The notes: generated from the sequence alone by a model not told the origin. DNA of 64,000 nt from CAYOBW01 sp964402115 (GCA_964402115.1 CAYOBW010000008.1:5489-69488), one strand, 5' to 3'. Positions 1 through 7,622 are shown, numbered from the stretch's first letter. Made by a program: numbers and translations.

Positions 1-849
1 TCCCCCGCGTCGCACAACCAGCGCCCCCACCGGTGCGCCGATCTGCACGGCGATCAAAGGGCACTTGACGGTGAGCAGGAAGAAGACATCTTTGGTCGAG
101 CTCGACAGCGTCTCGTAGTTGCCCTGACCCTTGGCGATGATCAGGTCGGCGCGCTCGAAGTGGCGCCGAAACTCCTCCGAGCATTCTTCAACCAGCGTGC
201 CGGGAGCATCCGACCCGTTGGCGATGACGGGCGCAACCAACGCAATGCCAGCCACTGCGGCGTCCTCCAGGGTCGCGTCGTTGATAACCGGAGCGCCCCG
301 CACCGCCACCGTGATCTTCTCGACGGGAAGGGCCTCGATCAGCAAACGATCCAGGACAATTTCGCCGGCGTTGTCGGCCAGGTAGAGGATGCTGCGGGCG
401 GCAGCGGCAGCGGCGAACAAGTCCGCGACACTGCCGACAAGCGGCATCTCCCAGACCGTATGCAGCCGCGCCGGCAGGTCCTCCGGCGCGAGCCGATTCT
501 TGGAGCCGGCATCCAGCAGATTCCCGGCAACCGCCAGGCGCACCACGGCCTCGCGCGGGTCCCGATGGCGCTGCGCGGCGGCTGCCAAGGCGGGCAGCAG
601 ATCGAGGGCGATCTTGTTCATCCGATCCTTGAGGGCTCGATAGGGGTCCGCCTGCCCGGTCGCCTCCCGCACAACCCGTTGTATGCGCTGCGAAATAGCC
701 ACCGGCATAACCGTCCAATCCGCATCCGCAATCTCGTGGAGCAGACGACGGAGCAGACGCTCGCCCCCCTGCCGGTCGCCTGTGCACATTTCAACTGCTT
801 CCGCCGCTTGGCGGACGAAGCAGGGAATACACTCCAATGCCGTCGTCAT
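1..849 (-). CDS. DUF89 / ARMT1-like damage-control phosphatase (3' end outside window)
   Basis: The frame reads from an ATG at 849 to the window edge without a stop (283 codons), so only the extreme C-terminus is missing. The N-terminus has the CxxC (C7, C10) typical of archaeal and bacterial DUF89 proteins. DNAGEIVLD at about 159-167 is the family's metal-binding Asp/Asn motif, and KGQGN lies further on. Family members are metal-dependent phosphatases acting on sugar phosphates or other damaged phosphometabolites; the substrate here is unknown. The start lies 2 nt after the DsrE gene's stop, so it looks like the last translationally coupled gene of the operon coming from 4951. Confidence 0.85.
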   Translation of the reverse strand, partial: MTTALECIPCFVRQAAEAVEMCTGDRQGGERLLRRLLHEIADADWTVMPVAISQRIQRVVREATGQADPYRALKDRMNKIALDLLPALAAAAQRHRDPREAVVRLAVAGNLLDAGSKNRLAPEDLPARLHTVWEMPLVGSVADLFAAAAAARSILYLADNAGEIVLDRLLIEALPVEKITVAVRGAPVINDATLEDAAVAGIALVAPVIANGSDAPGTLVEECSEEFRRHFERADLIIAKGQGNYETLSSSTKDVFFLLTVKCPLIAVQIGAPVGALVVRRGG

Positions 850-851
850 GC

Positions 852-1187
852 TCAGAAGGCCACCACCTTGTCGCTATCCCGCACCAGTTCATGCAAATCC
901 CGCATGGTCGAAAGGGGACACAGATCCGACCCGCCACTATTCCTGATTGTGAGGCAGGTGCCGCAGGCCATGATGCGCCCGCCCGCTGCTACAAACGCTT
1001 CCATTTGCTGCTTAACGTCGAACGGCGCGACGGCGTGCTTCTCGCACTCCACGCCTTTGGCCAGGAGGAACACCGAGACCTGGTCGCCCTGCTCAAGGGC
1101 GCATACACCCAGCCGAAAGGCGTTCCACGCGGTTTCGGGGTCGGTTGTGTGAATGATCAGGCCCAGTTTCATTTGATCCACTTTCAT
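852..1187 (-). CDS. DsrE/DsrF-like sulfur-relay family protein
   Basis: A 111-residue single-domain DsrE-fold protein. It has an early LGLIIHTTDPETAW strand/helix, a GDQVSVFLLAKGVE segment, and a late FVAAGGRIMACGTCL segment in which Cys residues sit where sulfur-carrier DsrE proteins have theirs. DsrE-family proteins carry or transfer persulfide sulfur. The start at 1187 overlaps the ATPase stop as ATGA; a second ATG at 1172 is possible. Between a ferredoxin-type ATPase and a DUF89 gene, it probably handles sulfur for metal-sulfur cluster chemistry (inference). Confidence 0.82.
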   Translation of the reverse strand: MKVDQMKLGLIIHTTDPETAWNAFRLGVCALEQGDQVSVFLLAKGVECEKHAVAPFDVKQQMEAFVAAGGRIMACGTCLTIRNSGGSDLCPLSTMRDLHELVRDSDKVVAF

Positions 1188-2020
1188 TGCTCCCGGAGCC
1201 GGTGCCACAGTTGCTGCATGCGGTCCGCCCATTCCGGCAGAGCCCGTGCCGCCAACTCCCCACGGGAATAGGCTTCCGCCACACGCCGGTCGTCGGGGAT
1301 CTCGCCGAGCACGGGGACTTCTTCCGCCCCGCAGTAATCCCGCACGCGTTGGTCTCCGCTATCCGCCCTGTTGATCACCACGCCGTGCCTGACACCCAGT
1401 TGCCTGATCAGCTCCACGGCCAGCTTCAAGTCGTTGAGACCGAACGGGGTCGGCTCCGTGACCAGCAGGACGTAGTCGGCGTCCCGCACGGTCGTGACGA
1501 CGGGGCAGGATGTGCCAGGCGGTGCGTCGAGGATGACGACCCCCTTCGCGTGCGCCTTCTTCTTCACGGCGCGAATCAGCGGCGGCGCCATGGGCTCCCC
1601 GACGTTCAGGCGTCCCTGCGCAAACGCCACCCCGTCGGCCGCCCCCGTCTCGACCACACCGATCGGCCTGCTCTCCTCGCGAATGGCACCCGCCGGGCAG
1701 ACGAGCGCGCAGCCGCCGCAGCCGTGACAGAGTTCCGGGAACACCAGCGCCGTCTGCAGCACGGCGATGGCGTGGTACTGGCAAACGTCCGCGCACTTGC
1801 GGCACCCCGTGCACTTATCCTCATCCACCACGGGGACGGGAATGCCTGCGAACTCGGTCACCGTGATGGCGGGCTTGAGGAAGATATGCCCGTTCGGCTC
1901 CTCGACGTCACAGTCCACGTACTGAACCGCTTGCCCGCCGTTCGCAAGCACGCAAGCGAGATTCACCGCGACCGTGGTCTTCCCGGTTCCGCCTTTTCCG
2001 CTGGCAATGGCTATTTTCAT
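1184..2020 (-). CDS. MinD/Mrp-family ATPase with two inserted [4Fe-4S] ferredoxin motifs
   Basis: A 278-residue P-loop ATPase of the NUBPL/Mrp/MinD group. The deviant Walker A GKGGTGKTT is at residues 8-16. Two ferredoxin motifs follow: C70-C73-C76-C80 and C98-C101-C104-C108, the latter ending in CP. A DAPPGTSCP segment corresponds to the switch region. ATPases of this layout sit in the ORP operons of Desulfovibrio, where they are needed around a NifX-like Mo/Cu-S protein. The two NifX-like genes upstream in this operon fit that. Only one such ATPase is present here, while Desulfovibrio has two. The start ATG directly precedes the Walker strand. Confidence 0.9.
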   Translation of the reverse strand: MKIAIASGKGGTGKTTVAVNLACVLANGGQAVQYVDCDVEEPNGHIFLKPAITVTEFAGIPVPVVDEDKCTGCRKCADVCQYHAIAVLQTALVFPELCHGCGGCALVCPAGAIREESRPIGVVETGAADGVAFAQGRLNVGEPMAPPLIRAVKKKAHAKGVVILDAPPGTSCPVVTTVRDADYVLLVTEPTPFGLNDLKLAVELIRQLGVRHGVVINRADSGDQRVRDYCGAEEVPVLGEIPDDRRVAEAYSRGELAARALPEWADRMQQLWHRLREQ

Positions 2021-2101
2021 GACACGTGTGTGACCAGCTCGTCTCCGTGCGAGCTCTCGACCGCAGCCGGTGTCGGCCAGGCAGGCAGCCGGCCGAGGGC
2101 C

Positions 2102-2299
2102 CTATCGCTTTGCGGACTGTGCATTGACGTTATCCGTTTTCATGCGCGCGTACGCCCGGCAGGCCGGACAGGATCGCTCCAGCTTCGTCATCGTTTTCGC
2201 GAACCGACTTTGCGGCCACCGCCGTGCGCAGATGCAGAACGGACAGAGTCGGCAGAAGGTTGCCAGAATATGTGTCGTGAGTGGGTATGTCGTTCTCAT
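2102..2299 (-). CDS. small cysteine-rich protein (possible zinc ribbon), coupled to thioredoxin
   Basis: A 65-residue basic protein starting inside the thioredoxin stop (ATGA overlap at 2296-2299). It has a CRLCPFCIC cluster near residues 16-24 and a CPAC pair near 44-47, a spacing that could bind zinc or a Fe-S cluster. I do not recognise a named family. The tight overlap and the Cys pairs suggest a thioredoxin partner or metal-binding accessory. That it is a real gene rests on the overlap and the clustered cysteines. Confidence 0.6.
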   Translation of the reverse strand: MRTTYPLTTHILATFCRLCPFCICARRWPQSRFAKTMTKLERSCPACRAYARMKTDNVNAQSAKR

Positions 2300-2619
2300 G
2301 CGATGTGCTTCTCAAGCGTTGTTAGCAGTTCTGTTTCCGATCGCACGCCAACATAGCGTGCGACCTCCTTGCCATCTTTCAGGATGACAAGGGTTGGTAT
2401 GCCTCTGACGCCAAACCGCTCGGCCGCTGCGGAAGCCTCGTCCACGTTGCATTTTCCAACTTTCGCCTGTCCGGCCAACGCCGCAGCCACCTTCTCGATG
2501 ATGGGTCCCTGAGTCCGACAAGGCCCGCACCAGGGAGCCCAGAAATCCACCAGGACCACGCCCTTGCACGTTTCCGCGGCAAGATTGGCGTCCGTCAATG
2601 CGACTACACTCGTCTTCAT
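2296..2619 (-). CDS. trxA: thioredoxin
   Basis: A 107-residue classical thioredoxin with the WCGPC active site (C31, C34), the cis-Pro segment GIPTLVILKDGKE and normal length. It reduces disulfides in the cytoplasm; no signal peptide is visible. It sits in the sigma-54-type operon with Fe-S, radical SAM and DsrE genes, so it is probably a dedicated reductant for that system and not the general housekeeping thioredoxin. It ends by overlapping the Cys-rich miniprotein gene. Confidence 0.95.
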   Translation of the reverse strand: MKTSVVALTDANLAAETCKGVVLVDFWAPWCGPCRTQGPIIEKVAAALAGQAKVGKCNVDEASAAAERFGVRGIPTLVILKDGKEVARYVGVRSETELLTTLEKHIA

Positions 2620-2684
2620 CTTTCCCCCTTCTTCCGCTTCCCATTACCCTCGATTGGCATCCGCCCATACGCGTTCGACAGCCT

Positions 2685-3662
2685 TCATCGTTTCCCCTTT
2701 CCGGTTGGGTCGGCAGCAACCGCCTGGCTGCAATCCGTCACCGCATAGTAAGCGCCGGCTCCCGCGCGGCTGGCGTGGATCGCGCCACGGCGCAAGAGGC
2801 GGCCGAGATACTTGGCGGACTCATTGCCATGCAGATTGCAGGCGCCGCTTATCTGCAGGGCCGTGGAGGGCCTGCGGCGCAACAAACTGAGTATCAGTCT
2901 CTCGTTGGCCCGGATAAGGGACGGACGGGTGGGGGAACTGAACTCCGCGACAACCTCGGCGGATGGATCGAATAGACTGGCGAGTTCTTCCAGGCGGGAA
3001 CGGGACACTGCCTTGGCAAGAGGTTCTGCGGGGGGGCGAATGGCCGTGTTGAGATGCACGCGGTCAGGCTTGAGCGCGCGAACCAGCGGCGCCATGCGGC
3101 GCACATCGTCTGCCGTGCTGTTGATTCCCCGCAGTAGGAATACTTCCACCCACAGTTGGCCGTGAAACGCCTGTCGCAGTTGACTTTCGCCTTCGAGCAG
3201 CCGCTGGAGGGTGACGCCCTGACAGGGGCGGTGAATGAAATCGAAGAGCTTCTCATTCCAGGCGGCAAGGGTCACCTTGACCAGGTCCGCGCGGCAGGCC
3301 CCGTCTCGGACCTCCGGCAGACAGAGTGTTGTACCGTTGGTCAGCAGCGCGACGGGGATGGCAGAGCGCTGGTGAATGAAATCGATGATTTCCGCAAATC
3401 GCGTGTGCAGCGTGGGTTCGCCGGATCCGGCCAAAGTGATGAAGTCGGCTTTGCCGTCTCTCTTGAGCCAGTCTCCAAGCTCCCTTTTTACCGATTCGGT
3501 TGGCACGTACTCGCGGCGCTCTGCCGTCTTCACCGTGGTGCGGCCCAACTGGCAGAAGACGCAGTCCAGCGTGCAAGTCTTGAACGGAGTCAGGTCCACG
3601 CCCAGAGACCAGCCGAGACGACGCGACGGCACAGGCCCAAAGAGATGACAATAGCGATGCAT
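2685..3662 (-). CDS. radical SAM protein, COG0731 (wyosine-synthase-like) group, with C-terminal winged helix
   Basis: A 325-residue radical SAM enzyme. The N-terminal FGPVPSRRLG signature and the C30-C34-C37 cluster motif (CTLDCVFC) identify the COG0731 group, which includes tRNA wyosine synthase relatives and many unassigned bacterial members. GSGEPTL is the SAM-contacting motif. The last 90 residues look like a winged-helix DNA-binding-like domain. The open frame extends upstream to 3791, but the conserved MHRYCHLFGPVPS start fixes the ATG at 3662. Its neighbours (NifX-like, DUF5320, ATPase) suggest metal-cofactor or regulatory chemistry, unproven. Confidence 0.88.
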   Translation of the reverse strand: MHRYCHLFGPVPSRRLGWSLGVDLTPFKTCTLDCVFCQLGRTTVKTAERREYVPTESVKRELGDWLKRDGKADFITLAGSGEPTLHTRFAEIIDFIHQRSAIPVALLTNGTTLCLPEVRDGACRADLVKVTLAAWNEKLFDFIHRPCQGVTLQRLLEGESQLRQAFHGQLWVEVFLLRGINSTADDVRRMAPLVRALKPDRVHLNTAIRPPAEPLAKAVSRSRLEELASLFDPSAEVVAEFSSPTRPSLIRANERLILSLLRRRPSTALQISGACNLHGNESAKYLGRLLRRGAIHASRAGAGAYYAVTDCSQAVAADPTGKGKR

Positions 3663-3744
3663 AGCTGCCTTGCTGGCGATAGGAAGACAGCAGGGAGACG
3701 CTGCCACGCGTTTCCCGGCCGTCTTCTTCGTCTCCAGCCTTCTC

Positions 3745-3867
3745 TTACTTGTCCACCGGCTGGGACTCGAGATCCTGTTCCGGCGCTTCAAGCCCGGCGC
3801 AGAATCCCAAGCCGCGGCCTGTCAGCGGCCCCGTTCCCGCGGGTCCCATTCCATTACCTCCCGGCAT
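3745..3867 (-). CDS. DUF5320-type miniprotein (40 aa)
   Basis: A 40-codon gene with an AAAGGCGG ribosome site upstream. It begins MPGGNGMGPAGTGPLTGRG, the diagnostic start of DUF5320 proteins (MP-G-D/N-GTGPxGxGPxTGRGxGxC), with FCAG next and an acidic tail. It is shorter than usual (about 80-120 aa) and follows a longer paralogue by 30 nt. DUF5320 genes often accompany dinitrogenase-cofactor-like (NifX) genes and MinD ATPases in anaerobes; no function is known. A gene this short is easily missed by automatic calling. Confidence 0.75.
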   Translation of the reverse strand: MPGGNGMGPAGTGPLTGRGLGFCAGLEAPEQDLESQPVDK

Positions 3868-3897
3868 ATCGCCACCGCCTTTCTGCGTGCTGCCTGT

Positions 3898-4131
3898 TCA
3901 ACGAACTCCACCGGCTCCGCCACCTTGGCCACCGCCGCGGCCTTGGCCGCCACGGCCCGCACCACGGCCCCGCCCCCGGCCCCGTTGGCCGCGACCCGGG
4001 CCGGCGTCTGGGCCGGCGCCCGAGCCCGCGCCTGCGGCCGGACCCTTTCGCTGCCCGGCGCCGCAGGGTCCCCGTCCGCGACCTGTGCCCGCTCCTTTTC
4101 CACTCGGCCCTGTTCCATCTCCTCTTGGCAT
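3898..4131 (-). CDS. DUF5320-type Gly/Arg-rich small protein
   Basis: A 77-residue protein starting MPRGDGTGPSGKGAGTGRG, a clear DUF5320 N-terminus, then a CGAG segment and a tail that is almost pure Gly/Arg/Ala/Gln repeats. The usual C-terminal coiled coil is missing, replaced by low-complexity GRGQG-like sequence. AAAGGAGG stands just upstream of the ATG, and the NifX-like gene ends 23 nt before it. Longer overlapping frames on both strands here are shadows of the repetitive, GC-rich sequence. Confidence 0.75.
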   Translation of the reverse strand: MPRGDGTGPSGKGAGTGRGRGPCGAGQRKGPAAGAGSGAGPDAGPGRGQRGRGRGRGAGRGGQGRGGGQGGGAGGVR

Positions 4132-4154
4132 GGCTGCCTCCTTTCTGCTGTTTT

Positions 4155-4514
4155 CTACCAGTGGCCTTCCACGTTTGCCGCGGAAGACTCCTCCAACTCG
4201 CCTGCTTTGAACTTCCGGACAGCGTCAGCTACCGTACCCTCGCCGCAGCGATAAACCTTGATCCCGGCCGCTTGCAGGATCCGGAACGCCTTGGGTCCCA
4301 CGTTGCCCGTGACCACCGCTTCGGCGCCCAACCGCGCGACCGTTTCACCCGCCTGGATCCCGGCGCCTTGCGCGGCGTTCAGGTTCTGTGCGTTGTCGTG
4401 GGCCGTGAATGCATTCGTTTCGGTGTCCATGATGATGAAGGACTTGGCTCGTCCGAACCGCGGGTCCACTTGACTCGATAGCTCCGGGCCCGTTGCCGTG
4501 ATGGCGATCTTCAT
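4155..4514 (-). CDS. dinitrogenase iron-molybdenum cofactor (NifX/NifB C-domain, MTH1175-like) protein
   Basis: A 119-residue single-domain protein with the family hallmarks: MKIAITATGPELSSQVDPRFGRAK start, GAGIQAGETVARLGAEAVVTGNVGPKAF middle, and the TVADAVRKFKAGEL terminal helix. These proteins bind Fe-Mo-S or Mo-Cu-S precursor clusters (NifX, NafY, ORP). No nifHDK is nearby, so a nitrogenase role is unlikely and an ORP-like role is favoured. The ATG overlaps the preceding NifX-like gene's stop (ATGA). Confidence 0.9.
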   Translation of the reverse strand: MKIAITATGPELSSQVDPRFGRAKSFIIMDTETNAFTAHDNAQNLNAAQGAGIQAGETVARLGAEAVVTGNVGPKAFRILQAAGIKVYRCGEGTVADAVRKFKAGELEESSAANVEGHW

Positions 4515-4951
4515 GTGTCACTCCCCTCGCGTTTGCAGGTTGACGCCGGCGGTTCGCCGCGCCCCCGTGCTCGTCCGCCCCGGCTGCGGGCTCTGCCACC
4601 CTGACAGCGTCTCCGGCCACAGCAGCCCGGCATACTCAAAGCCGCCGTCGGCAAAGCCCCGGCCAGCCAGGCGGCCAGGACATCCTCGACAGCCCCGGCC
4701 GTGAAGGGGATGACCCGCACGCCCGTGGCGGCCAGCAGGACGGCCATCGGCCGGGAGACAGCCCCGCAGATCAGGGTCTGCGGCGCAAGCGCCGCCACGC
4801 AAGTGGCTTGCCCCTGGGGATCGGCGCCGGGCAGCGTTTCCTCGCGCCGACCGATCACGCGGCCGTCTTTGACATCGAGCAGCAGAACCTGCCGGGCCAC
4901 ATCGAAGACCGGCGAGATTCTCCCGTTCCACGTTGCCAGTGCGATCTTCAT
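4511..4951 (-). CDS. second NifX/MTH1175-like cluster-binding protein, with basic Cys-containing tail
   Basis: A 146-residue paralogue of the next gene: MKIALATWNGRISPVFDVARQ start, TLICGAVSRPMAVLLAATGVRVIPF core. It then adds a tail rich in Arg/Gly with PGCCGRRRC. The ATG at 4951 is preceded by GGAG at about 9 nt. A longer frame begins with TTG at 4981 but would start inside the -12 promoter element, so it is rejected. It is the first gene of the sigma-54-type operon. Two tandem NifX-like proteins may act as a pair or heterodimer (inference). Confidence 0.85.
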   Translation of the reverse strand: MKIALATWNGRISPVFDVARQVLLLDVKDGRVIGRREETLPGADPQGQATCVAALAPQTLICGAVSRPMAVLLAATGVRVIPFTAGAVEDVLAAWLAGALPTAALSMPGCCGRRRCQGGRARSRGGRARGRGEPPASTCKREGSDT

Positions 4952-4977
4952 AACGATGAACTCCAACCGAGAGTATC

Positions 4978-4992
4978 GCAAGAGGCGTGCCA
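4978..4992 (-). promoter_or_regulatory. sigma-54 -24/-12 promoter of the NifX/ATPase operon
   Basis: On the minus strand TGGCACGCCTCTTGC matches the RpoN consensus TGGCAC-N5-TTGC at every defined position. Transcription would start near 4966, giving a leader of about 15 nt before the 4951 ATG. The activator gene at 5939-7354 lies 1 kb upstream. Confidence 0.8.
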
Positions 4993-5219
4993 GACGCGGA
5001 ACGATGGGGCAGACGAATCACAAGAGGCTTGGCAAGAGAGTGTTGCGAATGCAGCGCCATCTGACGCCAGCAACCATGCAGTCGCGCTATAGCAACTCTA
5101 TTGTGCAGATACAGTAGTACTAATGCGACTGTGTGTCGGGCGGGTTCGTGGGGTCTTCACATCGAGGCGGCGCTGGTGCTCCAGCTTCTGGAGCAGTGCG
5201 CGCTCGATCTGGGCCTCGG

Positions 5220-5942
5220 TCAGGTACGTGGACGCGGCCCTTCGGAAACGGACGAAACGGAAGGGGGAACGGACGAAACGGACACAACGGACGAAGAGAG
5301 GGAGGATGGGGCGGCGGCTGTTCCTCCCTCCTGTCCGTTTCGTCCGTTGTGTCCGTTCTGCCCCGTCCTGGCCTTGTACAACCGTTCCGAGAACCCGCCC
5401 CTTTTCACGAAGTCCTGGGCCTGGCGATCCAATAAGCGCTCGGTGAGCCAGTGGGCCTGGGCGGCGAGGATGGCACCAAGGTTGGCGGCGCGCTCTTCGA
5501 CCGGCCCGGCGCCGGGCGTGTTGATCCACGAGGCGCAGTCCTCCACCGTTTTGGGGCGCAGGTTGCGGGCCTGGATGAAGGCGGGCTCGCTCTCCGCCCA
5601 CTGGCACAGCCCACGCCGCCGAAGGTGTTTGAGGTAGTCTTTCCGGCACTCGTCAATGCTGGAGCGGGCGACGTTGGTCAGGTTCATCTCCAGCTTCTTG
5701 CTCGTGGCGCTGTCTTCGCTGCCCTCGGCAATGTTCTGGTAGCCGCTGCGCGCGGCCTGGACCATCTGATCGTGGTGGCGGTCCTTCTTGGGAATGTAGC
5801 GGTCGCAGAACCGGCAGGTGAAGTCGTAGAGCAGCTCGGCCACTTGGTACGCCTTAAGGTTGCGGTAGCCCCCATGCTTCCCATACACCCGCTCCGCGGC
5901 CGGAGAGGACATGGCTTTGCGCTTTTCTCCGTCACTCCTCAT
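5220..5942 (-). CDS. four-helix-bundle protein of the S23 (rRNA intervening-sequence protein) family
   Basis: A 240-residue protein. Its core (about residues 20-150) has the S23/avd-like signature: YRNLKAYQVAELLYDFT, RSGYQNIAEGSED, then LEMNLTNVARSSIDECRKDYLKHL. Family members are small helical bundles of unclear function, some encoded within 23S rRNA intervening sequences. Here the gene is not in an rRNA operon. The start at 5942 overlaps the activator's stop as ATGA and has GGAGG upstream, so the two genes are translationally coupled. An internal ATG at 5912 is the alternative. The C-terminal 50 residues (NGHNGRNGQ, then Ser/Val-rich) come from a DNA repeat and are probably not structured. 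Confidence 0.8.
   Translation of the reverse strand: MRSDGEKRKAMSSPAAERVYGKHGGYRNLKAYQVAELLYDFTCRFCDRYIPKKDRHHDQMVQAARSGYQNIAEGSEDSATSKKLEMNLTNVARSSIDECRKDYLKHLRRRGLCQWAESEPAFIQARNLRPKTVEDCASWINTPGAGPVEERAANLGAILAAQAHWLTERLLDRQAQDFVKRGGFSERLYKARTGQNGHNGRNGQEGGTAAAPSSLSSSVVSVSSVPPSVSSVSEGPRPRT
5236..5362. repeat. inverted tandem CGGAMRGA-type repeats at the 3' end of the S23 gene
   Basis: About 5236-5293 holds degenerate repeats of an ACGGACGAAACGGACACA-like unit. About 5331-5360 holds the reverse complement, so the two can fold into a long stem. A third patch lies at 5946-5975, at the activator/S23 junction. The repeats encode the Asn/Gly-rich parts of both proteins' C-termini. Confidence 0.65.
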
Positions 5943-7354
5943 CCCGCCTCCGTTGTGTCCGTTCCGTCCGTTCTCTTCCCCGCCCGCCCATCCCGCTCCG
6001 GCAACGCAATCCCCAGCGCCTTGATCTTGCGGAACAGCGTGCTCTTGTGAAGGCCGAGCGCACGGGCGGCGGCCAGGCGGTTGAACCCGCAGCACTCCAG
6101 GGCCGCGCGGATGGCATGTGCCTCCGTGGCGCGCGTCTGCGCGGCAATGGTGTCGCGCGCCGGCACGGGCGGCGCGGACGGCTGGCCCGTGAGTTCGGGT
6201 GGCAGATGAACCCGCTCGATACGCCCCGCGCCGCACAGGACGAAGGCGCGTTCGATGATGTTCTCCAGCTCCCGGACATTGCCGGCGTAGTCATGCGCCA
6301 TCAGCAGCGCCAGGACGTCCGGCGCGACTCCCGCGACGGCCTTGCCCTGCCGCCGGTTGAACCGGGCGACGAAGTGCTCGACGAGCAGGGGGACATCTTC
6401 TTTGCGCTTGCGGAGCGGAGGAAGGTCAAGCTTCACAACGTTCAAACGGTAGAAGAGATCCTCACGGAAGGCGTTTTCCCGAATCAACGCGGCGAGGTCC
6501 CGATGCGTGGCGGCGATGACGCGGACGTCAGCGTGCCTGGTTAGGGTTCCCCCCAGGGGTTCGTAGGTCCTTTCCTGAAGCACGCGCAGCAGGCGGACCT
6601 GCATTGCGGGGCTGATATCGCCGATCTCGTCCAGGAACACCGTACCGCCCTCGGCCAGGGCGAAACGCCCGGGTTTGTCTTTCGCGGCGCCGGTGAACGC
6701 GCCCTTGACGTAGCCGAACAGTTCGGATTCCAGCAGCGTATCGGGCAAAGCACCGCAGTTGACCGGCACGAATGGCCTGGCCTGGCGCGGGCTCATGTTG
6801 TGGATCGCGCGCGCCAGCAACTCCTTGCCCGTGCCGGTTTCCCCCTGAATCAGCACGGTGGCGTCGCTGGCGGCGATCTGTGGCAGGAGCTCGAAGGCGC
6901 GGCGCATGGAGGCGCTGCGGCTGACCAGGTCGCCCATCTGGAACCGGCCTTCCAGCTCCTTGCGCAGTTCCTCCACGAGGCTGAGGTCGCGAAAGGTCTC
7001 GGCGCCGCCGACGATTCTGCCACGTTCATCGCGGAGAATCGCCGTGGAGACGGAGACGGGAATCCGGCGGCCGTCGGCATTCACGATGAACGCCGACTTG
7101 TTGATGATCGGCTTACCGGTCTTGACCGTGTAACGGAGGGCGCAATCCGCCTCGCACATGCTGGCGCGGAAGACATCCGAACACGTCTTGCCGAGCGCGT
7201 CCCGCCGGTGAATGCCGGTGATGACCTCCGCGGCGCGATTGAACGAGGTGATGCGCCAGTCGGCATCCACGGTGAACACGCCGTCGGAAATGCTCTCCAG
7301 GATGCTCTCGGCCCCGGTCTGCAGTTTGCGTTTGTTCGTCAGCGCCTTGTTCAT
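5939..7354 (-). CDS. PAS-domain sigma-54-dependent transcriptional activator (bEBP)
   Basis: A 471-residue activator. A PAS sensor spans about 15-130. The AAA+ domain has Walker A GETGTGKE (171-178), an intact GAFTGA loop (218-223) that contacts sigma-54, and Walker B GGTVFLDE (236-243). A C-terminal Fis-type helix-turn-helix spans about 415-450 (NRLAAARALGLHKSTLFRKI). The PAS domain carries C58 and C67-x3-C71, a possible redox or Fe-S sensing site. No receiver domain is present, so it senses a ligand or redox state directly. It most likely drives the sigma-54 promoter at 4978-4992, as DVU2106 does for the orp operons. The last residues (KRTDGTDTTEAG) are repeat-derived. Confidence 0.92.
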   Translation of the reverse strand: MNKALTNKRKLQTGAESILESISDGVFTVDADWRITSFNRAAEVITGIHRRDALGKTCSDVFRASMCEADCALRYTVKTGKPIINKSAFIVNADGRRIPVSVSTAILRDERGRIVGGAETFRDLSLVEELRKELEGRFQMGDLVSRSASMRRAFELLPQIAASDATVLIQGETGTGKELLARAIHNMSPRQARPFVPVNCGALPDTLLESELFGYVKGAFTGAAKDKPGRFALAEGGTVFLDEIGDISPAMQVRLLRVLQERTYEPLGGTLTRHADVRVIAATHRDLAALIRENAFREDLFYRLNVVKLDLPPLRKRKEDVPLLVEHFVARFNRRQGKAVAGVAPDVLALLMAHDYAGNVRELENIIERAFVLCGAGRIERVHLPPELTGQPSAPPVPARDTIAAQTRATEAHAIRAALECCGFNRLAAARALGLHKSTLFRKIKALGIALPERDGRAGKRTDGTDTTEAG

Positions 7355-7501
7355 GTCATTGCCGCGCCGTCACCATCCGGACGGCGCGACTGCAATATGC
7401 TACAACCCGACGCCCGCGGCTACCATGTAATCGCTGAGGCTCTTCCGACTGGATCCGGACCGAACGGATTTCGGTCCCACGGACGGACCGGCCGTGCGCA
7501 A

Positions 7502-7551
7502 GGACGGCGCGGGAGCGCCGTCCAACGTAGGACGGTCCTCCCGGGCCGTCC
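7502..7551. terminator. tandem GC-rich hairpins between the activator gene and the surface-protein gene
   Basis: GGACGGCGC/GGGA/GCGCCGTCC (7502-7523) is a perfect 9-bp stem. GGACGGTCC/TCCC/GGGCCGTCC (7530-7551) follows with one G-T mismatch. No T-tract follows, so this could be a factor-dependent terminator or a repeat hairpin. It fills the 268-nt gap between the 7623 stop and the 7354 start. Confidence 0.45.
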
Positions 7552-7622
7552 CGGCAAGCGCGCAGAGACCGGCGGCCGTCTCGTCATGTTAGCTCTGCGT
7601 GGACGCGCGCGCAGGGGGGGCG

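Noticed and set aside
160..1152. A 330-codon plus-strand frame at the window start
   Set aside because: The minus strand encodes recognisable DUF89 and DsrE proteins with coupled starts.
4155..4951. Nitrogen-fixation (nif) locus
   Set aside because: Only NifX-like single-domain proteins are present. No nifH, nifD, nifK, nifE, nifN or nifB is in the window.
5220..5942. Diversity-generating retroelement accessory (Avd)
   Set aside because: S23/Avd folds are related, but no reverse transcriptase, template repeat or variable repeat was found nearby.
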